Notes: generated by a model from the letters alone, not told the origin. A stretch of 64,000 bases of DNA from Eutreptiella sp. 'Long Island Sound 2002' (GCA_964036045.1 OZ038383.1:9750430-9814429); one strand, 5' to 3'. Shown: positions 24,023-37,143, counted from the first letter of the stretch. Numbers and translations are program-made.

Positions 24023-24783
24023 GCTAAATCTCTTTGCATTGACAATCAGAGCACTGGGCAGAAGTCACCTCGCGGAACCAGCCAGCAGGTCCCATCGCAA
24101 AGCTGTGTTTCAATTAAACAGTCAGATTCCCCTGCGTAGTACACAGTTCCGAGTAGACCACACGTGGGTGCCACGGATGGGGCCGACGTCTCAGGTCGGC
24201 CATCTCCCCGCCCACGGGAACTGAAGCCAGGCCGCACCCGAAGGCACAGCCTCTCTTCTTTGCACACCCAAAGCTCCGTGCCTCCACCCAAGAGCCGCGG
24301 CGGGGCGTGCTTGGCCGTTCCGAGGCACAAGGATCACGCCCGCTGGAGAAGCGGCCTTCGGCTGAGGTGGGGCCTGGACGCCCACGGCCAGAGGACGGCT
24401 GGGAAGCCAGCCCTGGCACAGGACAACCAAGCCCCGGAGGGTTCCGTGCAATCCCGACGGGCAGGCCTGACACCCTGGCCCTTGGAGCCACCGCATCTTC
24501 CGAAGGTACACAACCAGTTTGCCGATTTCCCTTAGCTGCATTTGCACTGTTGACCAGCGGCGTCTAGCCGAAGAGACCAGCTGCGGTGATTCGGTACGGA
24601 GCCATTCCAATCGGATCAGAGCCCCCAGATGGGGGCTTGTCCCGGTTTGGTCACCAAGGGTTCATGCTTTGTTGCACAACTTCGCAGGGCGTTCCATGGA
24701 GTCGGTGGCCAGCAAAGGCATGGCGCATTCCGGGTCGGCCGAGGCCAAACCCTCAGAGCAGGGCACGCGTAAGTCCAATGGTA
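22691..24783 (-). rRNA. 28S rRNA 3' part, unit B (truncated, deleted)
   Basis: The 3' portion of LSU in the same orientation as unit A. The 5' part is lost at the palindrome centre. Compared with A and C, about 402 bp are missing at about 23,984, where GAGGCACGACGCAA joins directly to AGAGAGTCATAG. The fragment has no 18S or promoter upstream, so it should be non-functional. Confidence 0.88.
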
Positions 24784-24845
24784 CCAATGCAGCACCATCT
24801 TGCCAAGCAGAGAGCTATGTCGCCATGCAGCATGTCAGCATGTCA
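24784..24845. other. Loop at centre of rDNA palindrome
   Basis: About 62 nt between the mirrored arms. The left arm ends with GTAAGTCCAATGGTA, and the right arm begins with its complement TACCATTGGACTTAC. The loop is mostly LSU sequence continuing the left arm, followed by a short GCATGTCAT. Confidence 0.8.
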
Positions 24846-25607
24846 TTACCATTGGACTTACGCGTGCCCTGCTCTGAGGGTTTGGCCTCGGCCGACCCGG
24901 AATGCGCCATGCCTTTGGTGGCCACCGACTCCATGGAACGCCCTGCGAAGTTGTGCAACAAAGCGTGAACCCTTGGTGACCAAACCGGGACAAGCCCCCA
25001 TCTGGGGGCTCTGATCTGATTGGAATGGCTCCGTACCGAATCACCGCAGCTGGTCTCTTCGGCTAGACGCCGCTGGTCAACAGTGCAAATGCAGCTAAGG
25101 GAAATCGGCAAACTGGTTGTGTACCTTCGGAAGATGCGGTGGCTCCAAGGGCCAGGGTGTCAGGCCTGCCCGTCGGGATTGCACGGAACCCTCCGGGGCT
25201 TGGTTGTCCTGTGCCAGGGCTGGCTTCCCAGCCGTCCTCTGGCCGTGGGCGTCCAGGCCCCACCTCAGCCGAAGGCCGCTTCTCCAGCGGGCGTGATCCC
25301 TGTGCCTCGGAACGGCCAAGCACGCCCCGCCGCGGCTCTTGGGTGGAGGCACGGAGCTTTGGGTGTGCAAAGAGGAGAGGCTGTGCCTTCGGGTGCGGCC
25401 TGGCTTCAGTTCCCGTGGGCGGGGAGATGGCCGACCTGAGACGTCGGCCCCATCCGTGGCACCCACGTGTGGTCTACTCGGAACTGTGTACTACGCAGGG
25501 GAATCTGACTGTTTAATTGAAACACAGCTTTGCGATGGGACCTGCTGGCTGGTTCCGCGAGGTGACTTCTGCCCAGTGCTCTGATTGTCAATGCAAAGAG
25601 ATTTAGC

Positions 25608-25644
<37 letters not shown>

Positions 25645-26430
25645 GTAAGGTAGCCAAATGCCTCGTCGACTGATTATTGACGCGCATGAATGGATCAACG
25701 AGATTCCTGCTGTCCCTAGATGCTGGCTGGTGAACGAACCGCCAAGGGAACGGGCTTGGGTGTTCCAGCGGGGAAAGAAGACCCTGTTGAGTTTGACTCT
25801 AGTCTGACAGAGTGCAGCAGCATGGAGGGTGTAGCACAGGTGGGAAGTGCGCGCCAACTCATGGCATTGATCATGGCCTTCGCGGCCATCTCGACTGTCG
25901 GCTCTTCCGTCCTTCTGGATGATGAGGCTCCGCGCTGCTACGCGCAAGCTTGCAATGAAATACCACTACCTCCACAGCCGCTTTACTAATCGGATGATTC
26001 GGGTACGGCAGCCGCTGGCACCTCTTGGTGCCCGACCTAGAGGCACGTCCCTTGCGTCGTGCCTCACGGCCTCACCGCTTCGTGTGCCAAGCACAGTTCC
26101 GGGCCCTCGGGCCCGTGTGCGACCCAGGTGCTTTGTTCGCCGCAGCTTCGGGACACTGCTCAGATGGGGAGTTTGGCTGGGGCGGCACACCTGTTACAGG
26201 ACAACGCAGGTGTCCCGAAGCACTGCTCAGGCGGGACGGAAACCCCTCACAGAGGAACAGGTCAAAGGCACTGCTGATGCAGTCACTTTCAGTAAGAGTC
26301 CACAATGTGCAAGCGTGGCCTTGCGATCCTTTGGTCAAGCACGCGAGTTCCGGATATTGAAGCCAGAGGTGTCAGAAAAATTACCACAGGGATAACTGGC
26401 TTGTGGCAGCCAAGCGTTCGAAGCGACGTT

Positions 26431-26462
<32 letters not shown>

Positions 26463-26511
26463 GCTTCTCACCTGCAGCCGAGTAGAAGAGTTGGATTGTT
26501 CACCCACCAAC

Positions 26512-26549
<38 letters not shown>

Positions 26550-27344
26550 ATGGTTTTACCCTCCTGCAACGGCCGCTATTCTGTCTTCAGAACTCCCGAT
26601 GAGCACGGTTTGCTTCTCGACGGCGATCCTTCGCGATTGCCTCACACTTGTGATGATTGGGTTTGACGACGGCAGCGCGTGGTAGTACGAGAGGAACCCT
26701 CGTGCCATGCCTCTGGTTTCTGTGGTCGGCTGAGCGGCCGGGGCTTGCTAGTCTACACATGGCGGATATTGGCTGAAAGCATCTAAGTCTGAACCGGGCA
26801 CCCGGCGTGTGCACACCCCATGGGGCAGCAGCATCCGAGCGCATGGCTTCGTGCGACTCGGTGCATCCTGTACCAGAGTGTCCGACAAACACCCCATGGG
26901 GCTCAGTGCCCGATCGCCTCCGCATACCGAACTTTGGACAAGCACTGTCAAATAAGGCTAGCGTGCCCTGCGTTCCGCGCGGGGTTGGATCTCCGATGGC
27001 CAATGCCGGGGCGTGCGTCTCGAATGCCGTGAAGAGGCCTGGGCTTCAGTCTCTGGTGACATCCTTCGAAGGGCCCACGGAGGCCTCGCCGCGGCACAGC
27101 GAGAGCAGCGCACGCCTCCGGTCGGAGGAGGCAAGATGACGTGATTGGACAATCGCATGGCTTTCTATGGTTTTGGATCCGAGGCATCGCCCTCCAGTCA
27201 GCAGTGATGCAGTCGAAACATTCCGCGGCAAGGTTGCATGAGATAGCGTGACGTGGTGGGCTCCGGCCTACCATTGTGCATGCCTCTTTGGACACGGTCC
27301 CGCATGCATATCACGTGACTCTCATGGGCTGGTGTACTAAGGCG
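24846..27344 (+). rRNA. 28S rRNA 3' part, unit C (truncated)
   Basis: The mirror image of unit B on the plus strand, beginning at the palindrome centre and running through the sarcin-ricin region to the LSU 3' end at GGTGTACTAAGGCG. It retains the 402 bp that B has lost and keeps the conserved GGATATTGAAGCCAGAGGTG next to the peptidyl-transferase region. It lacks the 5' half of the LSU. Confidence 0.88.
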
Positions 27345-29531
27345 AGGAAGTTGCTTCACCGGAGATGAATCGTATGAGACTTGTACCGGTCCGAGCCTGT
27401 GAGCCGCAGTGGCCCCGCATGCTGTGGGTTCTCTGCCTCTGGTCAAGGGCTGGCACTGGGATCTGCCTCTGGAGCACGCCTCCACGTGGTGATTCCAGTG
27501 CTTGCCCAGTGCAGCCTGTCACCATCCCAGACGGATGTCCTGTGCAGCCTTTTTGCACTGAACGGCGCCTTTTGTGGCTGGCCAGGCCGGGGAGAAAGGC
27601 TCTTGCGCGCCAAGCTTTTTTGGGGAGGGGCGGGAGCCCGAAATCAAGTTCAATCGCGGGCTGAGTACCGCTGCACGTTGCTGTCCTCGTCTGCTTCATC
27701 TCAAAGAGACTTGGCAGCCCCGTTATAGACAACCGCAGGCCGGGGTCTCTGCTTGGTACCCGAAGGCGGTATGGTTGCGGATTGGGGGTTAGAGCATGAC
27801 GGCTTGAGCACGGGGGGTGGTTTGGGGGAGGGATTCATTTGCAGAAGTGACTGGTGAGTGCCAGTGTGGTAGTACTTATTGATTGCGCCGCTAGGGCTGT
27901 CGAGGGTCGGCGTGAGAAAATGTGTAAGTGTGGCTTTTTCAAAGAGATGACACGTTGGACGAGTGTGAGGACGATTGTGAGTTTGTGCTCGCGGGGGAGG
28001 GGGGGGCTGGTGCGAAGTACCTTGTTATGCGGGGAGAAGGGGCGGAAACGGGGGCGGAGGCGGCGAGGGGGGGTGCTGGTCTAGGGGGGGGGGGGAGGTT
28101 GAACATGTCCCTGATTGTGAGCGGCCGTTTGGGGGGCGGAGGCTCTGGCTGGGGTTGGCTTGCGGTACCGCGTTTCAGTGATAGAGGCCGGACGGGCCTT
28201 GGGGGCTGGCGGCCGTGTTTTCGAGTTTTGGTGTGTGCCGCAGGAGATGGGGGGCGGGGGCGCTTTGGGGGCTTGTGTGCAACTTTGTCCGGGAGGGGGG
28301 GGGGAGGGTGGTAGGCGGGGGGGGGGCGTTGTTGGGCGGTGTGCGACGTGCTGTAGGGCGACCAGGGGCGTCCCCATGAGTTGAGGCCCGTAGGGGGGGT
28401 GAGCGGTCCTTCTCCCGATACCCCACCCCGTACAGGGCAAGCAGTAGCCGCCTTGACCATATTTTGCTCTCCCCGGCGGCCTCGGAATTTTTTGCCCCCA
28501 CCTCTGCAACCATCCACACCGACGACAAAACGTCAGACCACCACCCAGTCACGTACACCTCTCAAGTCCCCCCTCACCCTTTCACCGAAGCTCCCACCAC
28601 TAAGAGGAAAGTTTTCCGAAAACTGACGGAGCGGGAACGCTCCAAGCACCACGACTCCCTCGCCCCCCTGGCGCGGTGGTGCGAGTCTACCCTCCCCCGC
28701 TTTGAGTCCTTGTCCTCGGCGGACATTGAGCTTTTCACAGACGTGGTGCTGGAGGAAGTGGCGACCAGCTACCACAGTATCACCACGCCGTCACACCCTA
28801 CCTCCTCGGCTCTGGTAAAGAAAATCAAAGAGTCCCTGCAAACCCTGCCCCCCCCCAACCATCCCAACTACCCCGCCTCCATGGACACGCTCAACAAACT
28901 CGTCAAGGAGTGGGAAAGATGTCCTGTGCAGCCTTCATGGATCCCCGTCTCGGCTCGCCCGGCCGAATCGCGCGAGGAAAGCTCCCGTTTCGCGGGGCCC
29001 GTTTGTTAATACATAAGGGGAGGCCCCCGGCGGCGTCGCATGGGGCCCCGGCCCCGAGACCGCCGGAGGCGATCCTGGGTCACAGCGTGAGGCAGGCTGC
29101 AACCTCCGCTATACAAATCAACCCAGCCCCCACGTGGATAAGACCCGTTCTGGTTGTATCGATCCCGCTGCGGCGCAGCCCTCGCGAGGCTGCCCTGCGG
29201 CGGGGCAACGGAGATGATGCAGAGGCATTCGATCGTGAGTTGGTACAGCCTTGGCTGTCGGCCATGGGGTGCGCGCCACCTCTGGCCATGGATCCGAGAT
29301 CGCCCCCCGCCGGAGTCCATCTCCGGCGGGTTCCGAGACGCGGCCCGTGCATGCATATGCACGGGCGCTTGGAGAGCTCCGGTTCTCCGTGGTTTGATGC
29401 AGTCACCGACGGATTGGCTCCTCCACGGGGCGTCCGTCGGAGGGCGTGGCTCACGGCAAGCCACCGTGGAGAGGCCATTGACGCCCCTTCATGGGGTTCG
29501 ATGGTCGCTCCTGGGCATGATGCAGTCGAGT
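27345..29531 (+). other. Intergenic spacer, units C-D, interrupted by LINE fragment
   Basis: The same spacer as 37932-38735, but split by an insert at 27549-28918. The outer parts (27345-27548 and 28919-29531) align with the uninterrupted copies. Confidence 0.8.
27549..28918 (+). pseudogene. Decayed LINE (non-LTR retrotransposon) endonuclease fragment in rDNA spacer
   Basis: The insert is flanked by the same 18 bases, GATGTCCTGTGCAGCCTT, on each side, as for a target-site duplication; uninterrupted spacers have them once. Near its 3' end one frame reads SRLDHILLSP, then TSDHHPV, which is the C-terminal signature of the AP-like endonuclease of LINEs, followed by a linker rich in charged residues (from about 28,560 to 28,918). 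Near 27,700 another frame reads LHLKETW, resembling the endonuclease LQETW motif. The middle is G-homopolymer-rich with stops and frameshifts. No reverse transcriptase remains, so the fragment is truncated at the 3' side, which is unusual for LINEs. Identification rests on short motifs. Confidence 0.6.
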
Positions 29532-31757
29532 GATTCTGGTTGATCCTGCCAGTTGTCATATGCTTCTCTCAACCGGTAAGCCATGCAAGTGTCAGAATAC
29601 ATGGGATTGAGAGTGAATCTGTGAATGGCTCATTACACCGGCGACAATCTGATGACTGTGCACTGGTTGCTTGGGGCCCTCGTGGTCCCCTGTGACATCG
29701 GTCCGGATATTCACCTCAACTGGGTGGCTAATACATGGAAGCTCAGAGCTGTGGCCCGTTCAGGGTCACTGGCAGTTGGCCGATATCAAGACCTGCGCCC
29801 GTACAAGGCAGCGTGCAAGGGTGATTCAGGCCGTTTTCTGTGATGGCAAAGATGGTTCTACCATGAATGCTCCACAGTGTGAGTCTCTGACCTATCAGCT
29901 CTGGTTGGTGGTGTAGTGGACCACCATGGCTATGACGGGTAACGGGAAATCAGGGTTTGATTCCGGAGAGGGAGCCTAAGAAACGGCTACCATTGCCAAG
30001 GCGAGCAGCAGGCGCGCAAATTGTCCACTGCCGACACTGGTCTGGCGAGACAGCGACGAGCCATAGCAGCCCTGCTCACCCTGTGTGGTGGGTGGGACTC
30101 CGCAATGAATGCTATCCAAACGCAGCAATGAGTATCAACTGGAGGGCAAGTCTGGTGCCAGCAGCTGCGGTAATTCCAGCTCCAAGAGCGTATACAAATG
30201 TTGCTGCTGTTGAAAAGCTCGTAGTCAACCCCTGGGCATGGGGCTGCAGGGCGTCCGGCCGCTCTGCTGGGGCTGTCTCCCGGCCGTCAGGCCGGGTGGC
30301 GGCCTCCGTGGATGCGCTGCTGGATTCAAACCCCCTGCAGATGGTCCCCGTGCCCGCTTTGCATGGGTTCGGACCGCTCCGGCAAGAAGCCTCCTTCAGT
30401 GGTGGCTGATGCGGTCATGCCTCTGACATGGGCGCGGGTCACTTGCGACCCGACCTCGGAGCCGTCCATGGATGCCACTGTGAACAACTCAGCGCGTACA
30501 AAGCAAACGTGACTTGATTGCATGATTCAGCGCGGGATGGCAAAGGATCGACCATATGTGGACACAGCTGTTCTGCTGAGTCTCAGGGTCCGCAAAGGGC
30601 AACGCAGTGCTGGTGCCCCCAGATGGCCGGAGGCTATCCGCTCCGGCGGTGGCCTTCACCGGGCAGCTGGGCGGTGCTGGCTCTGAACGGCAGTGATGGG
30701 TCTGTTCGTCGTGATGGATATTGACACGCCAGAGGTGAAATTCTCAGACCGCTGTGGGATCAACTGCGGCAAAGGCGTTCCACTGGAGCATGTTCGTCGA
30801 TCAAGAACGAGAGTGTGGGGAGCGAAGATGATCAGATACCATCGTAGTCTACCGCTGTAAACTATGTCAGCTCGGTGTCGGTGGGCCATAATCTCCTCAA
30901 CAGGATGCCATGGGTTTCACTCCTCTGCAGCGAGAAATCAAAGCTTACGGATTCAGGGGGGAGTACGGTCTCAAGGCTGAAACTTAAAGGAATTGATGGA
31001 ATGGCACCACAAGGCGTGGAGTATGCGGCTTCATTTGACTCAACACGGGGAATGTTACCAGGTCAGGACGCAGTCGGGATTGACAGATTGAGGGTTCTTT
31101 CTTGATCCTCTGGACGGTGGTGCATGGCCGCTCCTGATTGGTGGAGTGATTTGTCTGGTTGATTCCGATAACGAGTGAGACCTCTGCCTCTGAATAGTCC
31201 CCGGTCTCGCATTCATGTAGGACGGAACACCTGACCCGTGGGTCGGCTTGCCGGTCCCACCGGGGCTCGTGGATTACCCGTCTGAGAGTGCCGGGTATGC
31301 TGCTTCTCTCGGGTGCCGTGCATGTTTACCAAGTGCACGCAAGCCAGAGCCAACAGCAGGTCTGTGATGCTCCTAGATGTTCTGGGCCGCACGCGCACTA
31401 CACTGGTCCAGTGAACAAGCCTTGGTGTCCCATCCATGGGACCGTCCTGCCCAGAAGTGGGCGGGCAACCTTTGCAGCTGTGAATGCGTGTTTGGGATTG
31501 ATGCTTGCAACTATCTGTCATGAACAAGGAATGCCTGGTATGTGCACGTCATCAGCTTGCACAGATTATGTCCCTGCCATTTATACACACCGCCCATCGT
31601 TGCTACTGATGGCAGAATGATAAAGCCCTCAGGAACTCAAGCTGATTGGCACTCGTGCACATCAATGTCTTGTCATGGAATTTGGGCGATGTTCTGTTGC
31701 TAGAGGAAGCAAAAGTTGTAACAAGGTTGCTGTAGGTGAACCTGCAGCAGGATCATT
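29532..31757 (+). rRNA. 18S (SSU) rRNA, unit D
   Basis: Full length, 2,226 nt, from GATTCTGGTTGATCCTGCC to GGATCATT. It mirrors unit A base for base in position (coordinates sum to 51,419). Two changes hit normally invariant sites: CAACCGGTAAGCC instead of CAAGGACTAAGCC at 29,572-29,577, and TATGACGGGTAAC instead of TATCACGGGTAAC at 29,934. It may therefore be a decaying copy. Confidence 0.93.
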
Positions 31758-31852
31758 GTCGAAGCTTTGTGCAACGCCACCTGCTGGTCAACGAGTGGGT
31801 GACGGCGCTGAGGGCTCTCCCGCGCCAGGGAGCAGAGATAGATGGTTGTTGA
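31758..31852 (+). other. ITS1, unit D
   Basis: Short spacer between 18S and 5.8S, mirroring unit A. Nothing else is seen. Confidence 0.7.
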
Positions 31853-32035
31853 TGTCCAACCTGCTGCAGTGGATGCCTTGGTCCATGTGATGTGGAAGAA
31901 CGGAGTAGCCTTCGATACGGGAATAGCGAAATGCAGAGACTCGTGAGCTTTGTGGAGATGACTACCTTTGAACGCAACAGGCAAGTGGAGACCAGCGGTT
32001 CAATGCCGGTTTCTCCCTTTCGATGCTTCAGTGTC
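31853..32035 (+). rRNA. 5.8S rRNA, unit D
   Basis: Contains GTGGATGCCTTGGTCCATG, GAAGAACGGAGTAGC and CCTTTGAACGCAACAGGC in order. Ends are approximate. Confidence 0.8.
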
Positions 32036-32493
32036 TGAGTCGGAATCGTTATCCAATACGGCTGCAATGATGCCACGGGATCCCATGTTCATCATGGGGT
32101 CATTTGGCTTGCAGAGCAGCGCGGAGGGGTGTCCTTCACCTCTCCGCGCGCAGAGGCTTGATCATGGAGCCCACGGACCGCGGCCCAGCCGCGACTCCGC
32201 GGGCTCAGAGCGGGGCGGTGCCAACGGCCTCTGGAGACAGAGACCCGTGGTGTTGCCCTCCGATTGGCCTTCGGACGCCCGTTGATGAGAACCGTTGGAG
32301 CATGCTGCATTGTGGAGTGATTTGAACCGTTGCATCACCCGCGGCCAAGCCCTGCACGGCGCTGGAACCATCATGGCACGCGGCGCTGGTGTTGGGCCTT
32401 CTCCGGCCGCGGGTGATGGGCTTGACACTCCCGGTGCACGGCTCTGATGGATGATTCATCGGGTTGCATTGCTTCGCAATGCCATCGGCTGGC
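32036..32493 (+). other. ITS2, unit D
   Basis: Spacer with GC-rich inverted repeats between 5.8S and LSU. No gene is seen. Confidence 0.75.
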
Positions 32494-35400
32494 GACCTGA
32501 AGCACAGAGAGCTACCTGCTGAATTTAAGCATATCACTTGGCAGAGGAAGAGACAGCAATCGCGATGGCTTCAGTAATGGCGAATGAACCAGATTGACAC
32601 GGTCTACCCGTATCGTTGTTGGTCACCTGATGCGGTGAGCACTGGGTGCACTCCGGGATGCAATGCTGGCATGGGGATGGCTGTCACGGCTGCACAGACC
32701 TACTATGGCGCCGATCCAGAGTCAGAGTGGCCTGGGATGGTCCCCGATACCTGGGCTACAGCCCTCCTGTCAAGAGGACTGGTCGGTGTTCTTAGCCATG
32801 GTGTGCACACACGCCAGACCCTGGAGTAGAGCTGCTTGGGACTGTAGGTCAAACGGCCAGGCATGTCCGTGGCAAGGCTGCATACAGACATGGGACCGAT
32901 AGCTAACAAGTAGACTGATCGAAACGTGCAAAGGACTCTGCAAAGAGGGTTCAAAGTGCCTGAAGCTGCGGCAGGCGACCGGTGGTGGATGCTTCCCTGA
33001 CACGGAGGATTGCGATGCGGCCCCGGACCGTGAAGTGGCTGGCGAGACCATCCGTGGCTCTCGCACAGGCATTGGCGGTCGTGGGGCCCTTCCCGGCTTT
33101 TGGACAAGCGACCTCGGGTCTGGCCTGCGGCTGGCTGCAGAGCCCCACTCTCTGGTGGGATCGATTCGCAGTGGCATTCTGGCAGAGGCACTCCGCCTGT
33201 CTGGACCTGGGGGCATGCATTTGGTCGCTGTGACCTATGCCCCGACGGAGAAGAGGCTTCATTGGCTGGGATTCTGGATGGCTTCCGGGCTTGGCTTTGC
33301 TCTTTGGTGCTCTGCTGTCCCGCCCGGAGCCGTAACCCATGTCACGGAGCATCATCCTTCGAGAGGGCAAATGTGGCAAGGCAGAATGGCCCTGTGGGTG
33401 TCCGGTGTGCCCCTGTGTGGTGCACCGGATGCATGTGCCTACCAACCGCGCCGGGTGCAATCAGTGGGAGAGCTAGTGGTGTGCAGGCCCTCCAGGTCTC
33501 TCATCCCGGCTCTCGGTACCCCGGTTGGTGCACAGTGGTGCAAAGGTGTCAAGAGTGGCTTGGCAAGGCAGGGACATCCCCTGCACGTCTTGAAACACGG
33601 ACCAAGGAGTCTATCGGAGGCCGCAGGCAATGCTGTGCGTGTAGTCAAAGCTGGTACGGAGCAACTGGTGGCGGGGCCCGCTGTGCCGCCGCCTTGGCCG
33701 GGTTTGGCCTCCGCGACCCGACCCAGGCGTGGCATGCAGCAGTGGCCGCAGCTGCCGATTCTCCCGAACGTTGCCTGGTTAAAGCGAACGGACCACTTTC
33801 TCCGCGGTGCTACTGTGTTTCACCGCGCCTTTGGGGACTCTGAAGAGCGTGTGGCCATGCCTCTGGGGACTCTGCGCCGCGGTGCTGCCTCTTGGATCCA
33901 TGCGGGATCTATGGTGCTGCGTGCCGCATGTTTCTCCATGGCGTGCAATGGCAAACCGATCTGATGCAAGAGCTGCCGAGCCTGAATCCAATGGACACTG
34001 GTTCTGAGTGCGAGGTGTCCTCCATGGGACCCGAAAGATGGTGAACTATACCTGGCTACGGTGAAGCCGTGGGAAACTGCGGTGGAGGCCGGTCGCAATC
34101 CTGACGTGCAAATCGTGTTGTCTGAGCGGGGCATAGGGGTGAAAGGCCAATCGAACCATCTAGTAGCTGGTTTCCGCCCAAGTTTCCCTCAGGATAGCTG
34201 GGGCTGGGAGTGTGTCCGAACTCGTCGATCGTGATGCGGCTTTTGTCCGGTAAAGCAATGCATGAGAGGCATTCTGGGGAGTCTATCAGTCCTCAACCTA
34301 TTCTCAAACTGTGAATGGGCAAGCATCGGAGGCACACTTCTCTGCATCCGGCGTCTGTGTGTGGCGCGTCAAAGGCCATCCCTGGCCGACGGCGTGCCCA
34401 ACGCAGTCCGCTGTGCCTGAGTGTGTTTGAGAGATGGTGGCAGCCTTCTGGCCTCGGCGGGGTGGGGCATTCTGCCCGGGCATCCGCTGAGGCCGCTGGG
34501 GCCCAACCCGGAACAGTGTGCAGCCCCATGTGGGCCATTACTGGTAAGCAGTGCTGGCGATGCGGGATGATCCGAGAGCGCGGTTGCAGGGTTCAAGTGC
34601 TGGCTCATACATAGAATCCACAAAGGATGTTGTCCGCTAGAGATAGCAGGGCGGTGGCCATGAAGGTTGGAATCCGCTTAGGAGTGTGTAACAACCCACC
34701 TGCCGAAGCGGGCAGCTTCGAAAATGGATGATGCTCAAGCCAGAGGCGTTGTTTGACTTACACCGCGCCGCTGCTGTGGCAGCAGGGCAGGTGCAGCAGT
34801 GCGTAGGCGAGACGCAAGGGTTCGCGGTGCTGGCTCCGGGGTGACCCGGAGGGAAGTATCCCTTGGTGCAGATCTTGGTTGCAGTAGCGAGTATTCTTTC
34901 TGGTGGCTCATGCAGGCTCTCTCTTGCAGAGGCCTGCTCCTGGCCTGAGTGGTTGAGGACTGGAGTGGAGCAGGCTTCCATACCAACAGCCGTTGAATAT
35001 GGGTCAGTCGATTGTAAGCCAGATGGCAATGCTCACGGATACGGCAAAGGCTGCAAAGTTCGGGGCCTCTGGCTCCGGGTCGCCCGTCCCGCGGCTGGCG
35101 CCGTGCTGGTCCCCCACTGGGTGCCATGGGGTGCGCGGCGCTGTGCCCTTCGGGTGAAGCTCGGTGCCAGGGCTCTGCCTTGCAGGAGTGGCGAACAGGC
35201 AGACGAATCTAATATTCCGACGCGCTGGTACCAGGGTCTTGGCTGATGATACTCAGAACGCTTTCTCGGAGAGATTGCTGGGAAGGGCCAGTGGCAACGC
35301 TGGTGTTCTCAAGTCCGGTGCTGCGGGGCCGCGTCTCGGTGGCGCCCCTGTGGAGTTGTCTTTTCCATCTGACAGCTGGAGTGTGTGGGCTATCCACTGA

Positions 35401-36212
35401 CATGCTGCATGGCGACATAGCTCTCTGCTTGGCAAGATGGTGCTGCATTGGTACCATTGGACTTACGCGTGCCCTGCTCTGAGGGTTTGGCCTCGGCCGA
35501 CCCGGAATGCGCCATGCCTTTGGTGGCCACCGACTCCATGGAACGCCCTGCGAAGTTGTGCAACAAAGCGTGAACCCTTGGTGACCAAACCGGGACAAGC
35601 CCCCATCTGGGGGCTCTGATCCGATTGGAATGGCTCCGTACCGAATCACCGCAGCTGGTCTCTTCGGCTAGACGCCGCTGGTCAACAGTGCAAATGCAGC
35701 TAAGGGAAATCGGCAAACTGGTTGTGTACCTTCGGAAGATGCGGTGGCTCCAAGGGCCAGGGTGTCAGGCCTGCCCGTCGGGATTGCACGGAACCCTCCG
35801 GGGCTTGGTTGTCCTGTGCCAGGGCTGGCTTCCCAGCCGTCCTCTGGCCGTGGGCGTCCAGGCCCCACCTCAGCCGAAGGCCGCTTCTCCAGCGGGCGTG
35901 ATCCTTGTGCCTCGGAACGGCCAAGCACGCCCCGCCGCGGCTCTTGGGTGGAGGCACGGAGCTTTGGGTGTGCAAAGAAGAGAGGCTGTGCCTTCGGGTG
36001 CGGCCTGGCTTCAGTTCCCGTCGGCGGGGAGATGGCCGACCTGAGACGTCGGCCCCATCCGTGGCACCCACGTGTGGTCTACTCGGAACTGTGTACTACG
36101 CAGGGGAATCTGACTGTTTAATTGAAACACAGCTTTGCGATGGGACCTGCTGGCTGGTTCCGCGAGGTGACTTCTGCCCAGTGCTCTGATTGTCAATGCA
36201 AAGAGATTTAGC

Positions 36213-36272
<60 letters not shown>

Positions 36273-37018
36273 GACTGATTATTGACGCGCATGAATGGAT
36301 CAACGAGATTCCTGCTGTCCCTAGATGCTGGCTGGTGAACCAACCGCCAAGGGAACGGGCTTGGGTGTTCCAGCGGGGAAAGAAGACCCTGTTGAGTTTG
36401 ACTCTAGTCTGACAGAGTGCAGCAGCATGGAGGGTGTAGCACAGGTGGGAAGTGCGCGCCAACTCATGGCATTGATCATGGCCTTCGCGGCCATCTCGAC
36501 TGTCGGCTCTTCCGTCCTTCTGGATGATGAGGCTCCGCGCTGCTACGCGCAAGCTTGCAATGAAATACCACTACCTCCACAGCCGCTTTACTAATCGGAT
36601 GATTCGGGTACGGCAGCCGCTGGCACCTCTTGGTGCCCGACCTAGAGGCACGTCCCTTGCGTCGTGCCTCACGGCCTCACCGCTTCGTGTGCCAAGCACA
36701 GTTCCGGGCCCTCGGGCCCGTGTGCGACCCAGGTGCTTTGTTCGCCGCAGCTTCGGGACACTGCTCAGATGGGGAGTTTGGCTGGGGCGGCACACCTGTT
36801 ACAGGACAACGCAGGTGTCCCGAAGCACTGCTCAGGCGGGACGGAAACCCCTCACAGAGGAGCAGGTCAAAGGCACTGCTGATGCAGTCACTTTCAGTAA
36901 GAGTCCACAATGTGCAAGCGTGGCCTTGCGATCCTTTGGTCAAGCACGCGAGTTCCTTGTCAGAAAGATTACCACAGGGATAACTGGCTTGTGGCAGCCA
37001 AGCGTTCGAAGCGACGTT

Positions 37019-37050
<32 letters not shown>

Positions 37051-37099
37051 GCTTCTCACCTGCGGCCGAGTAGAAGAGTTGGATTGTTCACCCACCAAC

Positions 37100-37143
<44 letters not shown>

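Noticed and set aside
24700-24900. The palindrome as a missed-adapter sequencing artefact
   Set aside because: The arms carry independent indels and substitutions (402 bp, LINE insert, unit D lesions), so they are not one molecule read twice. A chimeric assembly is still possible and is noted in the finding.
27939-28517. 192-codon proline-rich minus-strand frame
   Set aside because: It is the complement of a G-homopolymer-rich segment in the decayed LINE insert; composition alone explains it.
29154-29543. 129-codon and longer frames in the rDNA spacer, found in every unit
   Set aside because: Overlapping frames on both strands in the spacer just before 18S; they end at the 18S start and have no recognisable protein features.
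33035-33964. 309-codon open frame (and the 247-codon frame at 33100-33843) inside the LSU region
   Set aside because: It lies within rRNA, is mirrored in unit A with disruptions, and GC-rich DNA keeps frames open by chance. There is no domain resemblance.
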